Shown in pieces: positions 8,145-17,634 of a stretch of DNA of 42,854 nucleotides; within the stretch, counting starts at the first letter, position 1, and every line of letters starts with the position of its first letter. Origin of the DNA: PUPG01 sp964463915 (GTDB taxonomy: Bacteria > Bacteroidota > Bacteroidia > Bacteroidales > UBA7960). The DNA is taken from the NCBI GenBank assembly GCA_964463915.1, contig CAYXEH010000018.1:1-42854 (forward strand). Reading direction: 5' to 3'. The position numbers were made by a program, and so were the translations under genes. The notes below the pieces were generated by a model that worked only from the letters and a program-made list of their open reading frames with translations, did no database searches and was not told where the DNA came from.

Positions 8145-9677
8145 CTAATGCTTAAAATGTCTGTTACCGGTGAAGGCCATTGCCATTCCCGACTCATTGC
8201 AAAAATCCACAGAAGCTTTATCTTTCACCGATCCGCCTGGTTGCACCACCGCACGGATGCCATGCCGATGAGCAATTTCCACGCTATCGGGAAAAGGGAA
8301 AAAGGCATCGGAGGCCATGACAGCTCCCCGGAGATCATGCCCTTGTGACTGTGCTTTTTCTATGGCCTGTTTCAGGGCGTCGATCCTGGAAGTCTGCCCC
8401 ATACCCGAACCCAGCAGCATGGTATCCTTCACCAGGGCAATGGCATTGGATTTAAGATGTTTAACCACCGTATTGGCAAAAACCAGGTCCCTTTCTTCCT
8501 CTTCCGAGGGATGACGGACCGTCGCCATTTGCCACTGATCAGGAAGGCTGTTTTTATGATCCTGTGTTTGCCACAGCACCCCGTTCAACACAGAACGGTA
8601 ACGCACCTCGGGGGTGATGAATGATTTGGTGCGCAACAATATTCGGTTCTTCTTCCGGGTAAGCACCCCGAGGCTATCTTCATCAAATCCCGGAGCAATC
8701 AGCACCTCAAAAAACAATTCACTGATCTGCTCAGCCAGTTCTCCGGTAATCTCCCTGTTGGCAATCAGGATTCCGCCGAATGCAGAAACCGGATCCCCGG
8801 CAAGGGCGTCATGCCATGCCTGCTCAATCGAAGACCTTGAAGCCACTCCGCATGGATTGGTATGCTTAATGATGGCAAAGGTGGGGGCATAATACTCGGC
8901 CATCAGCCCCATGGCCGCATCCACATCCAAAAGGTTATTATAAGACAGGGGCTTGCCGCTGACCTGCTCAAAGATATCCTCCAGTTTTCCGTAAAAACAA
9001 CCCTGCTGATGGGGATTTTCCCCGTAACGAAGCGGATGGGCCTCCGGAATACTTTCCTTGAACACATCCAGTTCGCCATTATTCATATACCCAAAAATCA
9101 TTGTATCGTAATGGGAAGAAACATTAAATGCGGCAGCCGCCATTTTACGGCGAACAGCCGGTGAGATCACCCCCTCATTGGCTGATACCAGTTCCCTGAC
9201 CTCATCAAAATAAGCCGAGGAGGGCACCACCAGCACATGCCTGAAATTTTTGGCTGCAGCCCGGATCAGGGAAATCCCGCCAATGTCAATTTTCTCGATC
9301 AGTTCATCATGCCCGGCACCCGACAACAAGGTCTTCTCAAAAGGATACAGGTCAACCACCACCATGTCAATGGCCTGAATATGGAATTCACTCAATGCTT
9401 CATCATCGGCCTGGGTCCCGGGGCGGCTCAGAATACCCCCAAAAACAGCAGGATGAAGGGTCTTAACACGCCCGCCCAGGATGGAGGGATAAGTAGTCAG
9501 CTCTTCTACGGGTGTGACGGGGATATCCAGTTCATCACGAATAAACTGCATGGTCCCCCCTGTGGAAATAATCTCGATATTCTGCGCATGTAACGCCTGC
9601 ACCAATTCCCTTACGGGTTCCTTATCATAAACAGAGATCAGGGCCCTTGACAGTTTTTTGTCGATATGAGTTTCCAT
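8145..9677 (-). CDS. purH: bifunctional AICAR transformylase/IMP cyclohydrolase
   Basis: This 510-residue enzyme has an N-terminal MGS-like IMP cyclohydrolase domain (about 1-150: IISTGGT, LGGRVKTLHPAVFGGIL, NFRHVLVV). The C-terminal AICAR formyltransferase domain shows RYGENPHQ, IIKHTNPCGVA and KHLKSNAIALV. It performs the last two steps of de novo purine synthesis, transferring a formyl group from 10-formyl-tetrahydrofolate to AICAR and closing the ring to IMP. The length is normal and the start ATG is followed directly by the conserved RALISVYDK. It diverges from yitT across a 64-base gap and is upstream of mreBCD, a neighbourhood familiar in Bacteroidota. Confidence 0.97.
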   Translation of the reverse strand: METHIDKKLSRALISVYDKEPVRELVQALHAQNIEIISTGGTMQFIRDELDIPVTPVEELTTYPSILGGRVKTLHPAVFGGILSRPGTQADDEALSEFHIQAIDMVVVDLYPFEKTLLSGAGHDELIEKIDIGGISLIRAAAKNFRHVLVVPSSAYFDEVRELVSANEGVISPAVRRKMAAAAFNVSSHYDTMIFGYMNNGELDVFKESIPEAHPLRYGENPHQQGCFYGKLEDIFEQVSGKPLSYNNLLDVDAAMGLMAEYYAPTFAIIKHTNPCGVASRSSIEQAWHDALAGDPVSAFGGILIANREITGELAEQISELFFEVLIAPGFDEDSLGVLTRKKNRILLRTKSFITPEVRYRSVLNGVLWQTQDHKNSLPDQWQMATVRHPSEEEERDLVFANTVVKHLKSNAIALVKDTMLLGSGMGQTSRIDALKQAIEKAQSQGHDLRGAVMASDAFFPFPDSVEIAHRHGIRAVVQPGGSVKDKASVDFCNESGMAMAFTGNRHFKH

Positions 9678-9691
9678 TGCTTAAAACAGTT

Positions 9692-9699
9692 TATCTTTG
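9692..9699 (+). promoter_or_regulatory. candidate -7 box for the yitT gene
   Basis: TATCTTTG is a full TAnnTTTG match on the plus strand, 42 bases before the ATG at 9742, inside the short divergent gap with purH. The -33 region is not a clear match. Confidence 0.4.
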
Positions 9700-9741
9700 C
9701 AACCTTAAAAATCCCCACGAAGTTACGCTAAATTTTCAGAA

Positions 9742-10635
9742 ATGACTTTTGCAGGCAGAGAAAAAATTTTTTCACGTAAGTGGTTCATATCCTACAGCCT
9801 CATCACCCTGGGCGCCTTTTTCCTTGCAGCAGGCTATGTGTTATTTATCAGCCCTTACAAGATCGTTCCCGGAGGAGTATACGGGATCGGAATCATCATG
9901 TACCACCTGGTCGGGTTTCCTGTGGGTCTTACGGGGCTCATTCTGAACATTCCCCTGATGATCATCGGATTACGTTTTCTCGGACCACGTTTCGGGATCA
10001 AGACCGTGGTCGGATTCGTACTCACCTCTGGTTTTATTGACGGGCTGGCTGTAATTTATGGCGACGCGCCACTTGTACAGAACGACCCCTTACTCTCAAG
10101 TATTTTCGGCGGGGTATTACTCGGTCTGGGACTTGGGTTGGTTTTCAAGGCCAAGGCCAGCTCCGGGGGAAGCAGCATCATCGCCATGCTGATCACCAAG
10201 TATACCCATCTTCCATTGGGGCAAAGCATTATGATCATTGATGCACTGATCGTGTTTTTCGGCCTGCTATCGTTCGGCGACTGGACCATTCCGCTTTATT
10301 CCCTGATTGCCATATTCATCACCGGTAAGGTGATTGACGTGGTACTGGAAGGCTTTTCCTATGAGAAAACCCTGTTCATCATCTCTGACAAATACGAAAC
10401 CATTGCGGATAAAATTCTTAAGGACCTGAACCGGGGGGGCACCCTGATCGAAGCCAGGGGGATGTACAAAAAAGACGAAAAGAAGATCATCTTTGTCAAT
10501 GTTACCCGCAGGGAAGTCGCCGTGCTCCAGGATTTTATCCACCAGGTCGATCCGGATGCCTTCGTAACAGTCATGGAAGCCACCGAGATCCTGGGAAAAG
10601 GCTTTCGTTCCCTCCCGGAAAAGGTCAGTGACTAA
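9742..10635 (+). CDS. YitT family membrane protein
   Basis: This 297-residue protein has five or six membrane segments in residues 15-205. They include YVLFISPYKIVPGGVYGIGI and a glycine-rich LLGLGLGLVFKAKASSGGSS loop, both typical of the YitT/DUF161 family. A C-terminal cytoplasmic DUF2179 domain (about 215-290) contains YKKDEKKIIFVNVTRREV and DPDAFVTVMEATEILG. The family is widespread in Bacteroidota; the substrate is unknown, and DUF2179 is thought to be a small-ligand-binding module. It stands alone on its strand and converges on the outer-membrane protein gene with a 38-base gap. Confidence 0.9.
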   Translation: MTFAGREKIFSRKWFISYSLITLGAFFLAAGYVLFISPYKIVPGGVYGIGIIMYHLVGFPVGLTGLILNIPLMIIGLRFLGPRFGIKTVVGFVLTSGFIDGLAVIYGDAPLVQNDPLLSSIFGGVLLGLGLGLVFKAKASSGGSSIIAMLITKYTHLPLGQSIMIIDALIVFFGLLSFGDWTIPLYSLIAIFITGKVIDVVLEGFSYEKTLFIISDKYETIADKILKDLNRGGTLIEARGMYKKDEKKIIFVNVTRREVAVLQDFIHQVDPDAFVTVMEATEILGKGFRSLPEKVSD

Positions 10636-10673
10636 CCGTCACAGGTGCCCTGTCAAGACTGTTTAGGCCGGCA

Positions 10674-13169
10674 CTAGTCGATCTCATCAAGGATGGAGCC
10701 TTCGCGATCCCTTTCAGAGCGCTGCCTGTATTCATTGAAACGCCAGGTAAACCCGACATACAACACCCGGGTGTCAGGGCGTCGGGCCAGATCTGCCGTA
10801 AAAGATTCCCCATAGGTGTACATATCAAACTTACGTGACTGGAACACATCATTCAGCCTCAGGGATATGGTACCATCGCCATCGAGCACATTCACCTTTA
10901 CTCCCAGGTCAAGAAAATACATGTCATCCTGGATGCCCTGCCCGCCATGTTGCTGGCATCCACCGCCACTGGTACGGCCGGCAGTAACCTCCTCACTGCG
11001 ATAATTGAAACGGGCCTGGGCACTGATGCGGTCAGTCACATTCCAGTCTGATGAAGCCTGGACCATCCAGGAATCACCACCGTGATCCCAGTCGGATAAA
11101 CGCTCATCTTCCAATTCCCGGTAAAAGTAGCTGTAATTACCTGTCAGCCGCCACCAGGGAAATAAGGGATAATTCATCGTGGTTTCCAGGCCATAAGATG
11201 TGGATGACTGGAGATTCTCAAAAGTGGTTTCCGACTGCATATCATCGCCGGTGGGCAAAGTCATCTCCCGTGAAATGATATCTTCCGTTTCCCGGTAGAA
11301 CAGGGTGGCCGTGAATGCGGTCCGGTTCTTCGTATACTGGTAACCGGTTTCATATGAATCGATGAACTCAGGCTTCAGACCCGGGTTACCGTAAGAAACA
11401 TTCATCGGGTCACTGTAATTTACGAATGGGTTTAACAGAGAGATCCCGGGCCGGTTAACCCTTTTGCTGTAATTCATGAAAAGGGCATGGTTCTCGGCAA
11501 CAAAATACCGCATGTGGGCACTTGGAAAAAGATTCCTTAAAGAACGATCAAATTCCTCGCCAGTGGTCCGTTGTTCGGCATCTATGTCGTGCTGTTCAGC
11601 CCTCAGGCCAGTCTGGATCTCGATGGGGCCAAGCGTAAAGGCATAGATACCATAAACTGAATGAATGGCCTCATTGAAAAGAAAATAATTGCTGTATCCC
11701 GGGTTCAGGCTTTCTGACCCTTCTGCGTCCTCATCAAAAAAACGAAAATCATCCTCTAAATCACGGAAAATACTCTTCACTCCTAACTCAAAGCGGCTGT
11801 GGTCACTCCATGGATGGACATAATCGGCCTGCAGGGTGATGATCTTACCCGGGGTGGATGATTCCACCGATTGGAGTTGTCTTCCGTCAGGATTTCCCAG
11901 GGTATCCACAAGGATGTCCCGCACTGTTTCTCCACTGGATGCAGCATAGAATACATCCGCCAGGAACTCCCGGCCTTCCTGGTCAAATTTCCTGGTATAA
12001 TTCAACGCATATTCTCTTCCGAAACCCTCGAAACGCCGCTCCATCTCTGTATTTAACTGCTGAGAAGCCGGAAGAAACAGGTCTACATCCGAATAGTTTC
12101 GCGGACGGGTGTCCCGCAGATTGAATGCTCCGCTGAAGGTCAGGGTATTCTTATCATCAATAAAAAAATCACTTCCCATCCTGAACGTATGGAAATACCC
12201 CCTGCGAAAGAAATCTTCGAACTGATGAAGCTGCTGAAGGGTATCCCCCTGGCCGGTTATTCTTTCGCGTTCAGTTACATTGGATCCTTCCATCCCATGA
12301 ATGCGGAAATTGTAATTTCCAAAGAAATTCCAACGATCAATTCTCTGGTTGACGTGTACAGACCCATCATATTTGCTACCTGTACCCATGTTGGCACTGA
12401 CCATTCCGTTGGTCCCATACTGACGCTCCTTCTTCATCACCACGTTGATAATGCCTGATGTACCATCAGGATCATGCCTGGCCGATGGATTGGTGATTAC
12501 TTCAATCTGATCGATCATAGAAGCCGGCAACTGATCAAGGCTTTCAAAATAGGAAGGACGCCCGTCAATCAATATGGTCACGTTTCCACTCCCACGAAGA
12601 CTTACATTGCCCTCATAATCAACAGTGACTGAGGGGATCGTTTCCATGATGTCAACGGCAGAACCGCCCGTGGAAGTCATGTCACGCCCCACATTGAAGA
12701 CCGTCTTGTCAAGGTTCACCAGCAGCATCTCCCGGTCAGCACTTACTGTCACAGACTCCATCATTTCCTCGGTAGGATCCAGTCGTAAAGTTCCCAGATC
12801 CTTCACCGGCTCTTCATCCCCGATGCTCACCCCCTGAAGACGGCTGGTCTGAAAACCAATGAATGACAGCCGAATATCATAAGTGCCTGCCGCAATGTTT
12901 TCAATACGAAATATTCCTTTTTCATTGGTAATGCCTCCTGTGACCATCTCCTCCGATCCGGGCGGAAATAAGGCAATGTTCACATATTCCACCGGCTGGT
13001 CACTGACCGATTCAACCACCTTGCCGGTCAATACCCCCTTTTCATCCGGAAGGTCTTCCGAACCAGCTTCTGTGTCACTGATTGCAGATGCAGCCGGTAA
13101 GAATACCAACATGGCACTGATCAAAAACAAAACATTCATAAACGCTACACGTTGCTTTACATAACTCAT
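10674..13169 (-). CDS. TonB-dependent receptor-like outer-membrane beta-barrel protein
   Basis: This 831-residue protein has a signal peptide (about residues 1-29, ending ASAIS). A carboxypeptidase-regulatory-like beta sandwich follows (about 45-125: GVLTGKVVESVSDQPVEYV and GTYDIRLSFIGFQTSRL). Next is a plug domain with VDIMETIPSVTVDYEGNVSLR and VTILIDGRPSYF (about 180-215), then a long barrel of the OMP_b-brl_3 type. It probably sits in the outer membrane, but these proteins often lack a SusD partner and none is present here, so the ligand is unknown. A Gly/Cys/His-rich loop lies near residues 750-765. Convergent with yitT; mobA lies upstream on the same strand, 85 bases away. Confidence 0.88.
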   Translation of the reverse strand: MSYVKQRVAFMNVLFLISAMLVFLPAASAISDTEAGSEDLPDEKGVLTGKVVESVSDQPVEYVNIALFPPGSEEMVTGGITNEKGIFRIENIAAGTYDIRLSFIGFQTSRLQGVSIGDEEPVKDLGTLRLDPTEEMMESVTVSADREMLLVNLDKTVFNVGRDMTSTGGSAVDIMETIPSVTVDYEGNVSLRGSGNVTILIDGRPSYFESLDQLPASMIDQIEVITNPSARHDPDGTSGIINVVMKKERQYGTNGMVSANMGTGSKYDGSVHVNQRIDRWNFFGNYNFRIHGMEGSNVTERERITGQGDTLQQLHQFEDFFRRGYFHTFRMGSDFFIDDKNTLTFSGAFNLRDTRPRNYSDVDLFLPASQQLNTEMERRFEGFGREYALNYTRKFDQEGREFLADVFYAASSGETVRDILVDTLGNPDGRQLQSVESSTPGKIITLQADYVHPWSDHSRFELGVKSIFRDLEDDFRFFDEDAEGSESLNPGYSNYFLFNEAIHSVYGIYAFTLGPIEIQTGLRAEQHDIDAEQRTTGEEFDRSLRNLFPSAHMRYFVAENHALFMNYSKRVNRPGISLLNPFVNYSDPMNVSYGNPGLKPEFIDSYETGYQYTKNRTAFTATLFYRETEDIISREMTLPTGDDMQSETTFENLQSSTSYGLETTMNYPLFPWWRLTGNYSYFYRELEDERLSDWDHGGDSWMVQASSDWNVTDRISAQARFNYRSEEVTAGRTSGGGCQQHGGQGIQDDMYFLDLGVKVNVLDGDGTISLRLNDVFQSRKFDMYTYGESFTADLARRPDTRVLYVGFTWRFNEYRQRSERDREGSILDEID

Positions 13170-13254
13170 ACAATCCAGGAATTAAATTTTCGTAACAATT
13201 TTTAATCCTTTGACCCGCTCTATTTGCCAAAGTTTAAACAGTCAGAAAAAAAAG

Positions 13255-13842
13255 TTAGCCACCGACTTTTTTGAGGTAATCCAGGTAGGCTGAATGCCGG
13301 TTCAGGTTGTGGTACCATTGTCCGTGGTCAAAATCCACCAGTTTTACCCGTGTATGGGCAAACAAGTCGATAATGCGACGCTGGTCATTGCCCAGCAGTT
13401 TCTTGATGGCCCCGGTGACTGACCTCCTGTAAACCGCGTACAATGGCTCATATTTGTCACCCTTACTCACCGGCATCACAATATCCGCACTTGTGCTAAT
13501 ACTAAGGCTGATCATCTCACGAATCAAACCAGGGTTCATCTCGGGAATGTCACAGGCAGTAACGAAATTCACTTCATTTTGTGAAGCAAGCAGACAGGAA
13601 TAAATCCCCATCAGGGGGCCTTTCCCTGCTTCCAGGTCAGGCACGACCCTGCAATTGAGGAAACGGTATTTCTCATTGTCATTGGCCCCAACGATGATTT
13701 CTTCAAAATCATCTTCGAGCTGACGCCTGATATAGGCAATGATCGGCTCCCCCTTTCTGTCCAGCATTCCCTTATCGGCACCTCCCATGCGGGAACCCTT
13801 GCCGCCGGCCAGAATCACGGCAGAGGCATTGTACTTATGCAT
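13255..13842 (-). CDS. mobA: molybdenum cofactor guanylyltransferase
   Basis: The start chosen at 13842 gives 195 residues beginning MHKYNASAVILAGGKGSRMG; in-frame ATGs at 13863 and 13896 would add 7 or 18. The LAGGKGSRMGGADKG nucleotide-binding loop, VVPDLEAGKGPLMGI and VTACDIPEMNP (Mg-binding Asp) are hallmarks of MobA. MobA attaches GMP to molybdopterin to make the guanine dinucleotide cofactor of DMSO-reductase-family enzymes such as formate dehydrogenases. No molybdoenzyme is in the window. The gene is divergent from hypF, so the two may share a regulatory region. A role in nickel-hydrogenase biogenesis is not implied by the family. Confidence 0.88.
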   Translation of the reverse strand: MHKYNASAVILAGGKGSRMGGADKGMLDRKGEPIIAYIRRQLEDDFEEIIVGANDNEKYRFLNCRVVPDLEAGKGPLMGIYSCLLASQNEVNFVTACDIPEMNPGLIREMISLSISTSADIVMPVSKGDKYEPLYAVYRRSVTGAIKKLLGNDQRRIIDLFAHTRVKLVDFDHGQWYHNLNRHSAYLDYLKKVGG

Positions 13843-13879
13843 CTTTTGCCCATCTTTATTCATTCTGCGTGGTTTTCCG

Positions 13880-13887
13880 TATCTTTG
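13880..13887 (+). promoter_or_regulatory. candidate -7 box for the hyp operon
   Basis: TATCTTTG matches TAnnTTTG on the plus strand upstream of hypF. It would leave a leader of roughly 135 bases before the ATG at 14027. The -33 region is not convincing. Confidence 0.38.
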
Positions 13888-14026
13888 CCAAATCAAAAAC
13901 CCGGGGCCTCAGTACGCTGCAGTTCACCAAAAAACACAGGTCAGATCAACAATCGGAATATGGCCAACTACGAGGTTAAACAGCAGAGGACCTATAAAAC
14001 AAAGGTATCCCAGGTTTTACACAAAA

Positions 14027-16309
14027 ATGACTGTAAAAGTACATACATTATACAACACTTTCCGCATTCAGGTTCAGGGAAGGGTACAGGGAGTCGGGTT
14101 CAGGCCGTTTATTTACCGCCTGGCCAGTGAGCACAAGCTCAACGGCCAGGTAGAGAACCGCAACGACGGGGTACTCATTTTGCTGAACTGCCGAAACGGA
14201 GAACTGGAAGAGTTCGTGAATCACCTGCGGGCAAAGGCCCCGCCGGCCTCATTCATTGATTCCATCCACACCGAAGAGGTGGAGCACATCCATTTTGAAG
14301 GTTTTGAAATCGTAAAAAGCAGTTCTGTATCCGATACGGTTACCGAAGTCAGCCCGGACATCGCTGTGTGCCCTGAGTGCCTGGAAGACATGAAAACCCA
14401 GGTGAACCGTATCGATTACCCCTTTGTCAACTGCACCAACTGCGGACCGCGCTTCTCTATCATTCAGAACTTGCCTTACGACAGGGCCAAAACCACCATG
14501 GCCCCCTTTGAAATGTGCCCTGAGTGCCATAAAGAATATACTGACATTTTGGACCGGCGGTTCCACGCCCAACCCGTGGCATGTTCCCGGTGTGGTCCCT
14601 CCTATCGCCTGCATAAGGCTGGTGAAGAAGTCAACGACCCGCATCAGATCGTAGAAGAAACAGTCCATTTGCTGGCAAACCAGGGAATTGTGGCGATCAA
14701 AGGGTTGGGAGGTTTCTTTATCGCCTGTGATCCCTTTTGTGAGGATACCGTTAGCCGGCTCAGGCAACTAAAAAGCCGCGAAGGCAAACCATTTGCCGTA
14801 ATGTTTCGCGATACGGAGGCCCTCCGGCAGTTTGCACACACCAATCAGCAGGAAGAGGACTCCCTGCAATCACTCAAACGCCCCATTGTTCTCCTCAAAG
14901 ACAAAAAAAAGCTTGCCCCGTCGGTCAATATGGGATTTGATACCCTCGGGGCCATGCTCCCCTATATGCCACTGCATCACCTGCTGTTCGAACAAACCCG
15001 GCTTCCGGCCCTGGTACTCACCAGCGGCAATATTTCCGATGAACCCATCATTACAGACAACCATGAAGCCGTCAGGGTACTGGGCCGGATCTGTGATGCG
15101 GTACTGACCTACAACAGGGAGATCCATAACCGGACCGACGATTCAGTGGTCCGCGTAATCCATGGGAAAGAAAGGGTGTTCAGACGTTCCAGGGGTTACG
15201 CACCCATCCCCGTTAAGGTAAGCCGGCAAACGGAAGGGATCCTGGCCACGGGTGCCGAACTGGTTAATTGCTTCTGTATCGGAAAAGGCAACCAGGCATT
15301 GCTCAGCCAGCATATCGGTGACCTGAAAAACATGGAAACATACCGCTTTTTCACAGAGTCTGTCGACAAATACAGGAAGCTTTTCCGCTTTAACCCCTCA
15401 CTGATCGCTACCGATACGCACCCCGACTATCTTTCATCCCGCTATGCAGAAGACCATGACATTCCGGTAGTGCGTATTCAACACCATCACGCCCACATAG
15501 CCTCCTGCATGGCAGAACACGGCCTGGATGAAAAAGTAATCGGCGTGGCCCTTGACGGAACGGGTTACGGAGATGACGGGCATACCTGGGGAAGCGAATT
15601 CATGGTGTGCGACTTCAATGATTATCGAAGGATTACCCATTTTGACTATATGCAAATGCCCGGGGGCGATAAAGTAACCCAGGAACCCTGGCGCATGGCC
15701 GTTTCTTTGCTGTACAACATCTATGGCCGGGATTTTCACCGCCAGGATCCGGATTTCCTGAAAAACATTGACAAGCAACAGGTAAACATGTTGTGCCAGG
15801 CAATGGATGCCGGCATCAATACACCCTTGTCTTCAGGCGCCGGAAGACTATTTGACGGAGTGAGTGCATTGATCAACCTGTGTACCCACAGCCGCTTTCA
15901 TGCAGAGGCCCCCATGCGGCTGGAGTCAGTGATCGATAAGAATGTTACGGAAGCTTACCCTTTCCGGGCCGGGGAGACAATCTCATTCAGGCCGGCTATG
16001 GATGGGATCCTCCGGGATCTGGAAAACAATCAGCCGGTCCCGGTCATTTCTGCACGCTTTCACAATACCATTGTGAAGGTGGTTGAACAGAGTGTCCAAA
16101 AAATCAGTGACGAATACGGCCTTCAGAAAGTGGTTTTATCGGGAGGCACCTTCCAGAACAAATACCTGGGCGAACAGCTCGAAAACCGCTTGTTAAAAGC
16201 AGGCTTCGAAGTCTTCACCCATGGCAGCGTTCCCTCCAATGACGGGGGAATCGCCCTGGGCCAGTTAATGATCGCTGCAGCAAAAAGAAATAAAGTAAGT
16301 CACCAATAA
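14027..16309 (+). CDS. hypF: carbamoyltransferase HypF, hydrogenase maturation
   Basis: The start at 14027 (MTVKVHTLYN) gives 760 residues, the usual HypF length. The frame is open further upstream, but that part overlaps mobA antisense. Domains in order are: acylphosphatase (about 10-97) with QGRVQGVGFRPF; two zinc fingers (C115/C118/C136/C139 and C164/C167/C186/C189); a YrdC-like domain (about 205-390) with GIVAIKGLGGFFIACD; and a Kae1-like domain with QHHHAHIASCMAEH and ALDGTGYGDDG. HypF uses carbamoyl phosphate and ATP to carbamoylate the C-terminal Cys of HypE, the source of the cyanide ligands. It is first in the hypFCDEAB operon, 12 bases before hypC. Confidence 0.97.
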   Translation: MTVKVHTLYNTFRIQVQGRVQGVGFRPFIYRLASEHKLNGQVENRNDGVLILLNCRNGELEEFVNHLRAKAPPASFIDSIHTEEVEHIHFEGFEIVKSSSVSDTVTEVSPDIAVCPECLEDMKTQVNRIDYPFVNCTNCGPRFSIIQNLPYDRAKTTMAPFEMCPECHKEYTDILDRRFHAQPVACSRCGPSYRLHKAGEEVNDPHQIVEETVHLLANQGIVAIKGLGGFFIACDPFCEDTVSRLRQLKSREGKPFAVMFRDTEALRQFAHTNQQEEDSLQSLKRPIVLLKDKKKLAPSVNMGFDTLGAMLPYMPLHHLLFEQTRLPALVLTSGNISDEPIITDNHEAVRVLGRICDAVLTYNREIHNRTDDSVVRVIHGKERVFRRSRGYAPIPVKVSRQTEGILATGAELVNCFCIGKGNQALLSQHIGDLKNMETYRFFTESVDKYRKLFRFNPSLIATDTHPDYLSSRYAEDHDIPVVRIQHHHAHIASCMAEHGLDEKVIGVALDGTGYGDDGHTWGSEFMVCDFNDYRRITHFDYMQMPGGDKVTQEPWRMAVSLLYNIYGRDFHRQDPDFLKNIDKQQVNMLCQAMDAGINTPLSSGAGRLFDGVSALINLCTHSRFHAEAPMRLESVIDKNVTEAYPFRAGETISFRPAMDGILRDLENNQPVPVISARFHNTIVKVVEQSVQKISDEYGLQKVVLSGGTFQNKYLGEQLENRLLKAGFEVFTHGSVPSNDGGIALGQLMIAAAKRNKVSHQ

Positions 16310-16321
16310 ATAACAGTAGTT

Positions 16322-16558
16322 ATGTGTCTGAGTATTCCCGGAAAGATCATGTCCATTGACGGCGACAAAGCTGTTGTCTCTGTAGGCGGCACAGAATCAG
16401 AAACCTCGCTGCAACTGCTGGATGATGCTGTTGTGGGCGATTACGTACTTATCCACACCGGTTTCGCCATCCAGAAGATCAGCAAAAAAGAAGCTGCCGA
16501 AACACTCCGGCTGTTCAACGAACTGGAGGAATTCAACAAGCAGGAAGAAGAAGAATGA
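16322..16558 (+). CDS. hypC: hydrogenase assembly chaperone HypC
   Basis: This 78-residue protein begins MCLSIPGKIMSI, the HypC signature in which the N-terminal Cys (C2 after Met removal) binds the iron precursor. The GDYVLIHTGFAIQKIS motif is also typical. HypC forms a complex with HypD to carry the Fe(CN)2CO unit to the large subunit precursor. The C-terminus is Glu-rich. The stop overlaps the hypD start by four bases (ATGA), indicating translational coupling. Confidence 0.97.
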   Translation: MCLSIPGKIMSIDGDKAVVSVGGTESETSLQLLDDAVVGDYVLIHTGFAIQKISKKEAAETLRLFNELEEFNKQEEEE

Positions 16559-17634
16559 AATACATCGATGAATACCGCAATAAGGAGCTGGTAAAAAACC
16601 TGGTGCAGAAAATCGGGGAGATTGCCCACAGGGAAGTTTCCCTGATGGAAGTATGCGGGGGTCATACCTGGGCCATCCAGAAGTTCGGGATCCCTTCTCT
16701 TCTACCGGAAAACGTCCGGTTGCTGTCCGGCCCCGGTTGCCCCGTCTGCGTCACCAGTAAACGCTTCATCGACCAGGCAGTGGCATACAGCCGCATGGAT
16801 GACGTGATCATTACCACCTTCGGCGACCTGGTCAGGGTACCGGGGTCCACCTCCTCACTGGATAAAGAAAAAAGCAAAGGGGCCGATGTCCGTATGGTGT
16901 ATTCTGTGATCGATGCACTGGACATTGCCACAAAACACCCGGACAAAAAGGTGGTCTTTTTGGGGATCGGGTTTGAAACGACCGCGCCGGGTACGGCAGC
17001 CGGGATCAAAAATGCTGCAAAACAGCAGCTGGACAATTTTTTCGTACTGAGTTCACACAAAGTGATGCCCCCGGCCATGGGCGCCCTGATCAATGAAGGG
17101 GTAAAGATCGACGGATACATTGCACCCGGACATGTCAGCACCATTACCGGATCAGGCATTTATGCAGATATTCCTGAGAAATACGGGGTAGCCTGCGTAA
17201 TTTCGGGGTTTGAGCCTGTGGACATCCTGCAATCGGTGTATATGCTGCTTCAACAGATCAACAAACAGACTTATGAGGTAGAGATCCAGTACAGCCGCAC
17301 CGTCAAACCGGAAGGCAACCAGCTGGCGCTCAAGTTTATGAACGAAGTATTTGAACCAGTCGATGACTGGTGGCGGGGGTTTGGAATGCTACCTCATAGC
17401 GGACTGGGCATCCGGGATGATTTTGCCCGTTTTGATGCCAACCGGATGATCGCCGTGGAGGTGGAAGAAACAGCCGATGAAAAAGGATGCATTTGCGGAG
17501 AGATCCTCAAGGGGCTGAAAAAGCCCCACGACTGCAGGTTGTTCGGAAAAGTCTGCAATACCACAAATCCTGTGGGTGCCTGCATGGTTTCCCATGAAGG
17601 TGCCTGTAATGCTTATTTCAGATTCAACGCATGA
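16555..17634 (+). CDS. hypD: hydrogenase maturation factor HypD
   Basis: This 359-residue iron-sulfur scaffold protein has all the family motifs: MEVCGGHTWAI (C34), SGPGCPVCVT (C62, C65) and IGFETTAPG. Its C-terminal cluster is CICGEILKG, HDCRLFGKVCN and GACMVSHEGAC, housing the [4Fe-4S] centre. HypD with HypC assembles the iron with its cyanide and CO ligands. The gene overlaps hypC and hypE by four bases each, so the operon is tightly coupled. The length is normal and no motif is degraded. Confidence 0.98.
   Translation: MKYIDEYRNKELVKNLVQKIGEIAHREVSLMEVCGGHTWAIQKFGIPSLLPENVRLLSGPGCPVCVTSKRFIDQAVAYSRMDDVIITTFGDLVRVPGSTSSLDKEKSKGADVRMVYSVIDALDIATKHPDKKVVFLGIGFETTAPGTAAGIKNAAKQQLDNFFVLSSHKVMPPAMGALINEGVKIDGYIAPGHVSTITGSGIYADIPEKYGVACVISGFEPVDILQSVYMLLQQINKQTYEVEIQYSRTVKPEGNQLALKFMNEVFEPVDDWWRGFGMLPHSGLGIRDDFARFDANRMIAVEVEETADEKGCICGEILKGLKKPHDCRLFGKVCNTTNPVGACMVSHEGACNAYFRFNA

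Noticed and set aside
9100..9680. Long plus-strand reading frames opposite purH
   Set aside because: They are shadows of a well-conserved enzyme gene with no domain or start signal of their own.
13739..14026. Upstream extension of the hypF reading frame by 96 codons
   Set aside because: It runs antisense through mobA and precedes the conserved HypF acylphosphatase start. The ATG at 14027 gives the normal family length.
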